DNA of 64,000 nucleotides, taken from contig JARKIF010000009.1 in the NCBI GenBank assembly GCA_029378245.1, forward strand, positions 1,612,001 through 1,676,000, in the 5' to 3' direction. The notes under the pieces are model-generated. The model saw only the letters and a program-made list of their open reading frames with translations. It did not search any database and was not told where the DNA came from. The stretch comes from Roridomyces roridus (lineage: Eukaryota > Basidiomycota > Agaricomycetes > Agaricales > Mycenaceae). Positions 55,146 through 64,000 of the stretch are shown here, one piece after another (position 1 is the stretch's first letter; every line of letters starts with the position of its first letter). A program made the position numbers and the translations under genes.

Positions 55146-56978
55146 ATGTCTCTTCTCAAGCTGCGTCCCCCCCACCGTGTCGAACACGTCGGCTCTCTCG
55201 TCCGGACGCCAGAGCTCTTCGAGCAACGCAACTTGAAGCAGCAGGGCAAAGGCTCGCCAGAAGACCTCAAAGCTGCAGAAGACGCCGCAGTCAAGCATGT
55301 CGTCGAGATGCAGCGTGAGCTCGGTCTCGGAACCATCACTGACGGCGAAATGCGCAGGTATTGCTGTTGCCCGATATGCACTACAATTTTGCGTTAACGA
55401 TTGCGTAGAGAAGTATACTTTGAAGGCGTATTCGATAACTTGGAGGGAATGACCTTTCTTCCGCATCGTGAGTAGCTTCTCCCGCGTCGAGTTATGTGAT
55501 AGACTTGGTGCAGGCCCATTGTCCGAATTCAAGGTTTGCCTTTTTCTGTTGCACTTCCTATCCTGACCACTCTCCAGAGCTATCTGCCCCACGTCAAGAT
55601 ATTGTCCAGGATGGGTCTCACAGACTCCCCTTCATTTCACTGCTCGGTACGCGTTCCAGGACCATGCAGCATGTTCATTAATTCATCATGCTCAGGGCAA
55701 GATTAAGCGAACAGTACCTTTTTACGTCGACCAGTTCAAGGCCCTCAAGAGCGTCGTCCCTGCCGAGGTGCCTCATGATTCATCCGCGTCGGATTGTTGA
55801 TTACATCTTTGCTCAGGATGTTGGTCGAATCAAGGTCAATATGTGTCCCAGTACATGGATTCATCAACGCCATGGCTCCGATATGACCTACGACCGCACT
55901 GTATACGCAACTGACGGTATGTTTCCGCCACATTTAATTCCGTGGTGCCCTCAGTGCATCACAGATGAGTACTTTGACGATTTGGGAGTCGCTTATCGTG
56001 CGGAGATCAAGGAGCTATACGGCCTCGGATGTCGTAAGATTATCCAGTCTTTGCGCCACAAATCACTGACCTGCATTCCACAAGGAAACATCCAATTTGA
56101 CGATCCAACATTCGCATTCTTCTGTAACGACGGCACGTAATCCCAACTCCCCTGAGATATTTCGACTTATACGATGTTGCAGACATGATCAAGGACATGG
56201 AAGCGGCAGGCGTGGACCATGAAGCGTTGCTGGACACGTATATCCGGGCGATCAACCTGTGCACGATGGACCGCCCACAAGATCTCAACATTGGTTTGCA
56301 TATGTGCCGAGGCAATTTCACGGGCGGCATGCATTTCTCAGAAGTAAGAGTTCTGGATCCTTATACTTGCTTTAAACTGATCACGAAACAGGGAGGTTAT
56401 GAACGCATTGCTGCGCGGGTGTTCAATAAATTGGACGTCGATACCCTCTATGTCCGAGCGTTTCGCCCTTCCTTGACCGATCGCCTGACCTTTGTGGACA
56501 GTTGGAGTACGACGACGAACGTTCAGGGGATTTTGCGCCCCTGAAATATCTTCCGCTAAACAAGGTAGCTGTCCTCGGGATCGTGACGACGAAGAAGTCC
56601 AAGGTGATTCCAACTGAAAATGTCCTTGGCGTCGAGCTAACCGGCCTCCAGCTCGAAGATGCAGCCACTCTTAAGGCCCGAATCCACGAAGCGGTGGACG
56701 TACTCGCAAACGGAGTCCCTGGTCGATCTAAAGAGGCGGCGCTAAACCAGTTAGTGGTTTTGCTTCGAAGTCTCGCTTGATTGACGACTTTGCACTAGAC
56801 TATGCATTAGTCCCCAGTGCGGTTTCGCGTCTACTTGGCAAGGCAACCCTATCACAGAGGAGGTAAGTAGACGCTATTACCCGCGCCGCGGAAAGCGTTC
56901 TAACAACGGCTCCTACTGCAGGAAGAGAAGGCGAAACTACGGCTATTGCAGGAAGTCGCAAAGGAAATTTGGCAGTAG
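55146..56978 (+). CDS. cobalamin-independent methionine synthase-like protein
   Basis: Starts MSLLKLRPPHRVEHVGSLVR and is spliced from about eight exons. Key blocks: LGLGTITDGEMRREVYFEGV, then FKSYLPHVKILSRMGLTDSP, GCRNIQFDDPTFAFFCND, LNIGLHMCRGNFTGGMHFSE, VAVLGIVTTKKSK and ISPQCGFASTW, ending LLQEVAKEIWQ. This is the C-terminal (catalytic, zinc-binding) half of the MetE/UROD fold; the HMC and the SPQCGF Cys would be zinc ligands. At about 390 residues it lacks the N-terminal MetE half, so it is a stand-alone MetE-C-like protein found in many fungi, with an unproven methyltransferase role. It sits between inverted copies of the eL13 5' region. Confidence 0.85.
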
Positions 56979-57138
56979 GACTGGGGAGTGACACTGTATT
57001 TCTAAATCAATGCGGCCAAGGATGTTACTTGTTCTATTCCACCTTTTCGAACCCTCGAAAGTATGGTTACTTTGTCTCCTAGTAGTCTGCGACATTCTCC
57101 AGGAAGTTATCACGGTGCTTAAGCGCTTTAAGTTACCA

Positions 57139-57530
57139 GTTGTCAAAGCAGAGCAAGCAACTCATCCTCAAGACATCGGTGAGTCCGTGCCTACTTTTTG
57201 GAACTCGACGTCGCTGACGACGACCCTCCGTCTTTCCTCCCTTCTCTGTGTACGCTGCTGGCTTTGCAACCTGTCTGTTTCGTCTCAATCCGTGTCTTTT
57301 ACAGGTTTTTTAGAATCCTCAAGACATCGGTCAGTCCGCGGATAATTTTCGAGCTCAACGTTGCTGTTACTGACGAGGACGAGTAGCTATGGGTTTCGGC
57401 AAGGTTCTTGTTCATTTACTTGTTCTTCCCCGTTTCTAATCGTTTTTTTCTTCCCTTTCGCGCACCTCCTTCCCCTCGTCCTCCCCTTGTCTTCGTTAGA
57501 ACAACGTCCTTCACGGAAACCACTTCCGCA
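57139..57530. repeat. right arm of inverted duplication (eL13 5' region)
   Basis: 392 bp inverted relative to 54338-54701. Homology ends abruptly at TTCCGCA (57524-57530). Confidence 0.88.
57389..57530 (+). pseudogene. truncated copy of eL13 exons 1-2
   Basis: ATGGGTTTCGGCAAG, a GT..AG intron of about 105 bp, then codons for NNVLHGNHFR, after which homology stops and an unrelated frame follows. The promoter and first exon are intact, so it could still be transcribed towards the desaturase 3' end. Confidence 0.85.
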
Positions 57531-57614
57531 TATACGTACTGAATCTGCTCAGTCTTTTCTCAAGCTTCTGCGTCCAGGAGAACTGTATATTGTCTCTAAA
57601 AATGCCAGTGTCTA

Positions 57615-59305
57615 TCATGCCTTTTTCTCCTCGTACAAGCCTAGTTTCTTGTCCACGGCCTCCTTTGCCTCCGCGCTTGCAACAGTGCCAATGAGCTGCA
57701 CTTGGTCTGCGACATTCTTGAGGACACCCAAAACGTCCTGGTTGCCGCTAATCCATCCAAACTCGGCATATACGAGTCCCTGCTCGTTGGCAAACTCCTT
57801 GACGAGCAGACTCGCCGCCCTGAGGTTATGTCTAGGCAGACGCGGGAACAAGTGGTGTGTAACCTGCAGATGCAACCCGCCGTGAATCCATGCGATATTA
57901 TCGGGGCAGATCACGTCCGTCGTCGTGCGCAGCTGACGGTCTGCAAAGGACTCGGTCGGGCCCAGGTCTTCTGTCGACATGGAAAAGTGTGACAGGACGA
58001 TTTGTATATGCACCGGCGCGGCCGCGACGTGACTGACGATCAGGTACAGGAGAGCGTTGCGCCAGGAGCCTGTACCGGCCATGACACATCCAAACCAGTA
58101 CCAGAAGAAGGCAATACCGGCGATCTCAAGGCCCCAAGCCCAAAAGGCACCGCGAGTGCGCTTGGTGTCAAACGCCCAACGGACGAGGAAGGGGTAGGAG
58201 TTGGCGTAGAGGTTGAAGCGAGCGAGAAGGAGGACGAGGTAGAAGATCCGATGCTGGAGCTGCACGAAAAAGTGGGCAAAGCGATCGAAATGTAGGGTGC
58301 GTTTGTAGTAGGTCGACCACAGAGAGTCGAAGAAGGCCGGCGTGATGGCAATGAAAGGTAGGTGCTCAATGTCGGGGTCACTATTCCAAGTTAGCACGCG
58401 GAAAATGCGACATGCAGGATGATACACACTGGACAGGGTGATTGGGGACGACTATGTAGAGTCAGTAAAGTAATCAAGACGAGATGTAGGACGCACGGTG
58501 GTGAATGTTGTGATTCTGTCAAAAGTGCTCAGAGAATGTCGGAACAGAATAGTAATGGACTACTCACAGCGACCCACCAGCCGATGCTGAGGCCACCAAT
58601 CCAATCCGCTATAAGGATGCCGAGGAGACGGTCAATGGCCCAATTGTGAGTGACACTGAGATGCCCCAGGTCGTGGGCGGTAAAGGTGAGCTGCTGCCAG
58701 AAGAGACCGAGGAAGATGGCGCTCGTAATAAACCAGGAATGGGTATACGCGTAGGCTGAGATCGACGCGAGCAGCACATAACGGAGGATTTCAGGGCCAT
58801 AGCCCGCGAGGTAACGCGTCTGATAAAGACCAGCGTCGCGTACGCGCTTGTGGAGGACTTTATACGCTGCAGAATGACGGTTTTGGTCGTCGAAAGACAG
58901 GGCAGTGGGTTGCGGCTCGAGGGTCTCGCGTGTCGGCCCGCTGTCGGTATCGTCGCCCTTCTTGACGAGTAAAATTTGTGTACCGCTGCGGACAGCGGTG
59001 GCCTCGTTACACCACTTGTCGCTGCTGGTTCGGACCCAGCCAGACATGACTGGTGGAACCAATGGCCGCCATGGGAGCTCTACGGTGCCTACCTTGTAAC
59101 GCCGGACGAGATCCAAGACGTGGTCAGGGTGGTATGAGTCGATTTCGTCGGACGCATCTCTGCCAACGAAGTGGAGGATAGACAGCGCGCCCCCTGGGTG
59201 CTGGTCGAGCCATTTTGGGGGGATATGGAGCAGGGAGTCGTGGTAGACCACGTAGTGCTTCCCAGCGAGAATGCCCGCTGCGACGGCCTCTCGAGAGACT
59301 GACAT
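57615..59305 (-). CDS. cytochrome b5-fused front-end (sphingolipid delta-8-type) desaturase
   Basis: Starts MSVSREAVAAGILAGKHYVV. The N-terminal cytochrome b5 domain has WLDQHPGGALSILHFVGRDA and YHPDHV (heme His pair). The membrane desaturase part has three His boxes: HDLGH, HNIHH (across introns near 58390-58560) and QVTHHLF, with Gln replacing the first His of box 3 as in front-end desaturases. Several hydrophobic segments flank them. Fungal members introduce delta-8 double bonds into sphingoid bases in the ER; delta-6-type specificity cannot be excluded. Divergent from Pal1. Confidence 0.88.
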
Positions 59306-59505
59306 GGGGGTAGAGACCAGACAGTTAACGCGCATAAATAAATTGATATTCAACACATCTGTGGAATATTATTTTGCCTGTCCTGCGACTGCTCTTGGCA
59401 GCACACAGGGCGACCCCTGGGGAAACGTTGGGGGAACTAGCCCGGGTCACGGTTTTCAAATTCGTGTGCTGACCAATCTCGTATCTCCCATCCACAACCA
59501 CATTC

Positions 59506-60838
59506 ATGGCGACGACAACGACCGCCATTTCACGGGCACGCCAATCCGAGGGCGACAATCCCTTTGCCGATGACAAGGGTTCGCCACCTGTGCCCCCCAA
59601 GAAGCACCGCCAGCCTCCAAGCCCAGCCAAGGACATTGTCGAGCAAGTGCGCGACACCGTCGTTGTCCGTGGTGCTGCATCGAACAAGATGGCCCGAAGC
59701 CAGACGTCCGTCTACATCTCCCAGTGCCCACAAATCCCGTCTCATTTAGCCCCAGGACTGCGCATAATAGCTCGCCCCGCACGGCTCCACCCATGAGCCC
59801 CCGATCAGTGTCGCAAGATTCAGTACCCGTTGACAAGGTCAAGAAAAGCAAGAAGGGCGGTAATTCCAAGCATGCAGACGTGATAGACCGCCTGGACTAC
59901 ACTGGCGTCGGACCTAGTAAGTCTGCCTCGCGTCGTCCACACCGTCTCCATAATAATTGGCTTTAGTGTTCCACCATGACGGGCCTTTCGACGCATGTGC
60001 ACCGAGTCGGAACAAGCAGAAGAATCGAGCACCGATGATGGCGTGGGGCGCTCAGCCTGAAAGTCCCAAACAGTACAACGACAATCCTTATCCTTCCCCC
60101 AACGCCTACTCGGCCTTTTCACCTACAGCCACAGACTATGAGCCTCCAAAGAAGAAGGTCGACGCGATTGCAGAGGCATGGGGCATCCACGAGCCTGAGC
60201 CGTATGAGGAGTTTTTCGCAGGCGGCGGAGGTGGCACAACCGGCAACACCCCCGCTAGCTCCATCTACAACGGCAAAGAGTCCACCCGCAAACAACCTTC
60301 GTCCGGCGAACGGCCGCGTGCGCATGCACGCCGCTCGCAACTCCCGCCACCCATGCCCATTTTCGTTCCGGATGGCGTTATCGACAACCCTGGGCTGCCT
60401 GACAGTCCTGGGTCCCCCGATGGTCCCAAGCGGAACAAGTCCATCATGCATCGCATCCGCAAGATGCGTGATGCACCCAACGTTCCTGTCACCGAGGACG
60501 AGGCTGGAAATGATGCAGTCAATGGCGATCGCCCTGGCCATCGGTCCCAAAATTCTTTCTTGGGTCGACTTGCGGGCAATGGCCGCGCTGCCAACACGAC
60601 CAACAATATGTCCCCCACCTCCGAGACCTCCGAGTCGTACGTCTTCATCGAGCCGAAGACCAACCCCAAGGACCTTCCACCGACACCGTCTAGCCCGCCG
60701 GCGATCAGCCCGCGCGAAGCCAACTATCGCGACTACTTTGACGAGGCAGAAGGGTCTCCTGCGAGTCCCGGCGGTGGCTTGGGCAGAAAGACGAGTCTCA
60801 TGAAGAAAGTGGGGAGAGTTGTGCGGGGGACGCGATGA
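59506..60838 (+). CDS. Pal1 cell morphology protein
   Basis: Starts MATTTTAISRARQSEGDNPF (an NPF motif, a typical EH-domain ligand). A 44-bp intron (about 59707-59750) joins SQT to PRTAHNSSPRT. A second (about 59916-59966) joins TGVGP to MFHHDGPFDACAPSRNKQK. The Pal1 core is HADVIDRLDYTGVGPMFHHD, then KNRAPMMAW. The remainder is low-complexity and basic, ending KKVGRVVRGTR. Pal1 associates with endocytic sites at growing tips in fission yeast. Confidence 0.88.
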
Positions 60839-61062
60839 GGGCGGCCCTGCCCCATGTAATATGCCAATTCCCCTTTCTCTCTTCTTTTCGTTACCTTCCA
60901 ATCCAATCCCACTCTGGTGTAGCTTACGCCTTGTATATCCCTGGACCCTATTCCCTTTAACTGATTGTATTCTTTATCTACTCCAAATTTACCCCGCCGG
61001 AGGATACATTTACCTTACAAACCCGAACCCAAGTGTAGTTTTCTTTGTTAATCGAACATTAT
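60839..61062. other. intergenic, convergent 3' ends
   Basis: 224 bp between the Pal1 and HIS7 stop codons. It is AT-rich and likely holds both polyadenylation regions. Confidence 0.4.
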
Positions 61063-62718
61063 TCACCGAGCATTGATATTTGCTATCCGCAAGGCTTCCT
61101 TGACCTCGCTGATGCCCACCTCTTCGCGGTGGAAGATGCCAGCTGCAAGGGCCGCCTCGACATCTGCCTCTGCGAACGCCTGAACAAAATGCGCTGATTT
61201 GCCGGCACCGCTGCTAGCGACGACAGGAATTCGCACACTGCATTTGACGAGTTTGAGCAGGTCGAGGTCAAAGCCGAGGCCTGTTCCGTCCCGGTCAATG
61301 CTGTTGAGAAGGATCTCTCCAGCACCGAGAGCTTCCACTCCTTGAGCCAGTTGCACACAGAGAGGGGTCGGTTTTCACGACCACCCGAGACAGTGCATTG
61401 GTACCACCAACCAGTGCCGTCTGCAGCACGGATAATCTCGTCTGCGTACGGCCCCGCGTAGTCTGCATCGACCATGGCGCGTCTGGGGTCGATCGAGACC
61501 ACTACTGCTTGTCGCCCATATGCATGTGCAATGGTTTCGATGGCACTCGTCCCATCAGGCGTGCCTCCGCTCGCACGGAGTCGCTCGACGGCGTAGACCG
61601 CTTCTGAGCCGATGCTGACCTTGTCTGCCCCAGCGCGGAAGTAGGCGGAGGCAACCTCGAGGGCACTTCGGGGTGTGCCATCAGGGTCGACTGTGTCTTT
61701 GATTCCGCCTCCAATCGTCAGAGGTACAAAGATTCGCTCTGCGGCCGCGCGTACCACGGCAAGCATGGGCTGGTCCTGCAATGGCGAGTGACGGAAGGAC
61801 GTGATGTTGAGCAGGCACAGTTCGTCGGCTCCCGCTGCATAATAACGTTCGGCGAGCGCCATGGGCTTGCCCAGGTTTCGCACAGCGCCAGCAGTGGTGA
61901 CTGTTGCCGATGGATCCTTCTCGCGCACGTCGTACTGGTCACCCTTGGTGACGACCAGGTCGCCTGCGTCGTTGGCTCGTACGTCCATGCACGCAATGAT
62001 GCGCTTCGTGAGGCCATCTTTCGACCTGAGTGTGCGCCGGACGTGTGGTACAGTGGAAGCGGGGGTATTGGCGGAGCGTAGCCAGTTATCTAGGAACGCG
62101 AGGCCTGCTGCTCCTGATTTCTCGGGATGGAACTGGGTCGCGAATACGTTGCCCTTGCTGATGGCCGATACGAAGAGCTCCTGGCCGTACTGTGTCGTGG
62201 CATAGACCCACTCGGTGGCCTCGGGGTACTTTTCCGGGTTGTATTTAGCGCAGTAAGAGTGAACAAAGTAATAGAACGCTGGTGGACTCGAGTCGAAGAG
62301 CTCGGCGGCATTCCAGCCAATGTGAGGGACTGCCTTGTCATGATCTGAGAAACGCTCGATGCGACAGGGAACGACGCCAAGGCCGGCGCAAGGAGACTCT
62401 TCGGAGGATTGAAAGAGGACCTGCATGCCAATGCATATTCCAAAGTAGGGTTTCCCCGAGCGAATATATTCACGCAAAGGTTCCAGTAGACCGCGACGGG
62501 CCAGGTGTTGAATCGCAGACTCGAATGCACCGACCCCAGGGAAGATGAGACTCTGCAGATATTTTCATTGCTGGGAGCGTGAGGAAAGAGGGGCGACTGA
62601 CTGTCGCCTCGGCAAAGTCCGCAGGGGTTTCGATCCAGCGAAATGTGTGGCCTAGTTGGCGCACAGAGTTGGCGAGACTGGTTACGTTGCCAGCGCCATA
62701 GTCGAGGAGGTAGAGCAT
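61063..62718 (-). CDS. HIS7: imidazole glycerol phosphate synthase HisHF
   Basis: Starts MLYLLDYGAGNVTSLANSVR. One intron (about 62602-62552) leads to LIFPGVGAFESAIQHLARRG. The glutaminase half has FGICIGMQVLF (catalytic Cys) and FATQFHPEKSG (His, Glu). The cyclase half has RIIACMDVRANDAGDLVVTK, PLTIGGGIKD, AGADKVSIGSEAV and VASSGAGKS. This bifunctional enzyme makes IGP and AICAR in histidine synthesis. A frame break near 61365-61372 (CTCTCTGTG where CTCTGTG would keep frame) separates the last 97 residues, CVQLAQGVEALGAGEILLNS onward, from the rest. It is 121 bp from the divergent SER3 start. Confidence 0.92.
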
Positions 62719-62839
62719 TTGGAAGAGACGCGTGAGTATCGCGTCAAAGTCGCGTTATTAGCGAAATGACTCGGTTATCCCAAAGTTGGAGCTTTCAGCT
62801 ATTTACAAAGATGCCTTGTCCTCGTTGCCTCCTGCCACC

Positions 62840-64000
62840 ATGTCCAGCCCAATCGCGATCCCCCAAACCTCCAAGAGTCATTTCGTGGCCGCCTCTGCGT
62901 CGCCTCCGGCTTTCACCTCGCCAAACTCGAAGAACAAGGTGCTGCATCCCGTCGAAACCGTTCATCTCCGTCTGCTGCTGCTCGAGAACATCAGCCAGGA
63001 GGCAGTCGTTGCTTTCCGGGCGCAGGGGTTCCATGTAGATCACCACACAAAAGCCATGTCCGAGGACGAGCTCGTCGCGACCCTGCCTTCGTACCACGCC
63101 GTCGGTATCCGTAGCAAAACCAAAATCACTGCTCGCGTCATAAAAGCGGCGACCAAGGTCAGTTTACTGCTCAGCACCTTTCAGCGGTTGCTGAGCGTAC
63201 ATACAGTTGCTGGTCATTGGTTGCTTCTGCATCGGGACGAATCAAGTCGACCTCCCTGCCGCCGCACAGGCTGGCATCCCCGTCTTCAATTCCCCCTTTT
63301 CCAACTCTCGCTCCGTTGCAGAGCTCGTCATGGGCGAACTAGTCGCCCTTTCGCGCCAGCTTTTTGAGCGCGCATACGAGCTGCGGACTGGTATCTGGAA
63401 CAAGCAATCCAAGGGCTGCTGGGAGGTCCGTGGAAAGACTCTAGGCATTGTCGGCTATGGCCACATTGGCTCCCAGCTGTCTGTCCTGGCCGAAGCCTTT
63501 GGCATTCGCGTCATTTTCTACGATGTGCTCAACATCATGGCTCTCGGTTCTGCGCGTCAGGTCGAGTCTCTCGACGTATTGCTTGCAGAGGCAGATTTCG
63601 TAACTCTGCACGTTCCCGAACTCCCAGAAACAATCAACATGATTTCCACACCACAACTCTCGGTCATGAAAAAGGGCGCGTATCTAATCAACAACTCGCG
63701 CGGCAAGGTGGTGGATATTCCCGCCCTCATCCAATCTCTACAGTCCAAGCATCTCGCCGGTGCATGTATCGATGTCTTCCCGTCAGAGCCCGGTGCCAAC
63801 GGCGCCCCCTTTGACGACCAACTCAATCCTTGGGCCAGCACGTTGCGTGCACTCCCCAACGTCATCCTCACTCCTCACATCGGCGGCTCCACGGAGGAAG
63901 CCCAGCGCTTAATCGGAGAGGAGGTAGCACAAGCTCTGACGCGTTATCTCGACTATGGCTCGACTGTCGGTGCGGTAAATTTCCCCGAGGTCGACCTACG
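62840..64000 (+). CDS. SER3: D-3-phosphoglycerate dehydrogenase, 3' end beyond window
   Basis: Starts MSSPIAIPQTSKSHFVAASA. One intron (about 63157-63207) joins KAATK to LLVIGCFCIGTNQVDLPAAA. The NAD-binding site is GIVGYGHIGSQL; catalytic residues lie in INNSRGKVVD (Arg), the LAGACIDVFPSEP strand and LTPHIGGST (His). It performs the first committed step of serine synthesis. The C-terminal ACT domain lies outside the window. Confidence 0.93.

Noticed and set aside
59506..59800. Apparent frameshift early in the Pal1 gene
   Set aside because: A 44-bp GT..AG intron (about 59707-59750) restores the frame cleanly.
1..64000. CRISPR arrays, operons, tRNA or rRNA genes
   Set aside because: No spaced identical repeats of that kind and no recognisable tRNA or rRNA sequence were seen; the gene structure is eukaryotic.

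Overview
The window is nuclear DNA of a filamentous basidiomycete, most likely an Agaricomycete. The evidence is dense genes of typical fungal families, short introns of about 40-60 bp in nearly every gene, no operons, many head-to-head gene pairs with start codons less than 150 bp apart, and a Tf1/sushi-like chromovirus retrotransposon. I cannot name the species.

Left arm (1-25.9 kb): a GID8-like fragment (-), a tandem caspase-like protein lacking its catalytic His (+), RRP15 (-), an ankyrin/DIL protein (+), a rhomboid protease (+), a proteasome-tethering STS1/Cut8 protein (+), a PPR-like mitochondrial protein (+), a decayed REX4-like exonuclease (+), a mitochondrial carrier (-), a RING-CH ubiquitin ligase (+), nucleoporin NUP155/170 (-), a RecQ helicase (-) and a BCK1/STE11-type MAPKKK (+).

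Accessory insert (26.1-45.7 kb): about 19.6 kb of mobile and repeat DNA. It sits between two direct copies of a roughly 338-bp segment made of the MAPKKK 3' end plus the NADPH-oxidase 3' end. Inside are a Mutator-like non-autonomous element with a 9-bp target duplication, an inverted copy of the NADPH-oxidase 5' end, decayed ORFs, and a TA-flanked MITE-like element. The MITE-like element is split by a three-LTR tandem Ty3/Gypsy chromovirus that carries a clear -1 frameshift signal and a self-priming primer-binding site. A leucine-rich-repeat-like gene, a solo LTR with its target duplication and a long fold-back element follow.

Right arm (45.9-64 kb): intact NADPH oxidase (-), MAD2 (-), TAF5 (+), a conserved unknown gene (+), ribosomal protein eL13 (-), a cobalamin-independent methionine-synthase-like protein (+) lying between inverted copies of the eL13 5' region, a cytochrome-b5 desaturase (-), a Pal1 protein (+), HIS7 (-) and the start of phosphoglycerate dehydrogenase (+).

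Several conserved genes need single-base (once two-base) corrections to keep frame: STS1, PPR, carrier, RING-CH, NUP155, MAPKKK and HIS7. Most look like extra bases in or near homopolymers. The simplest explanation is residual indels from a long-read assembly, so apparent pseudogenes here should be treated with care.
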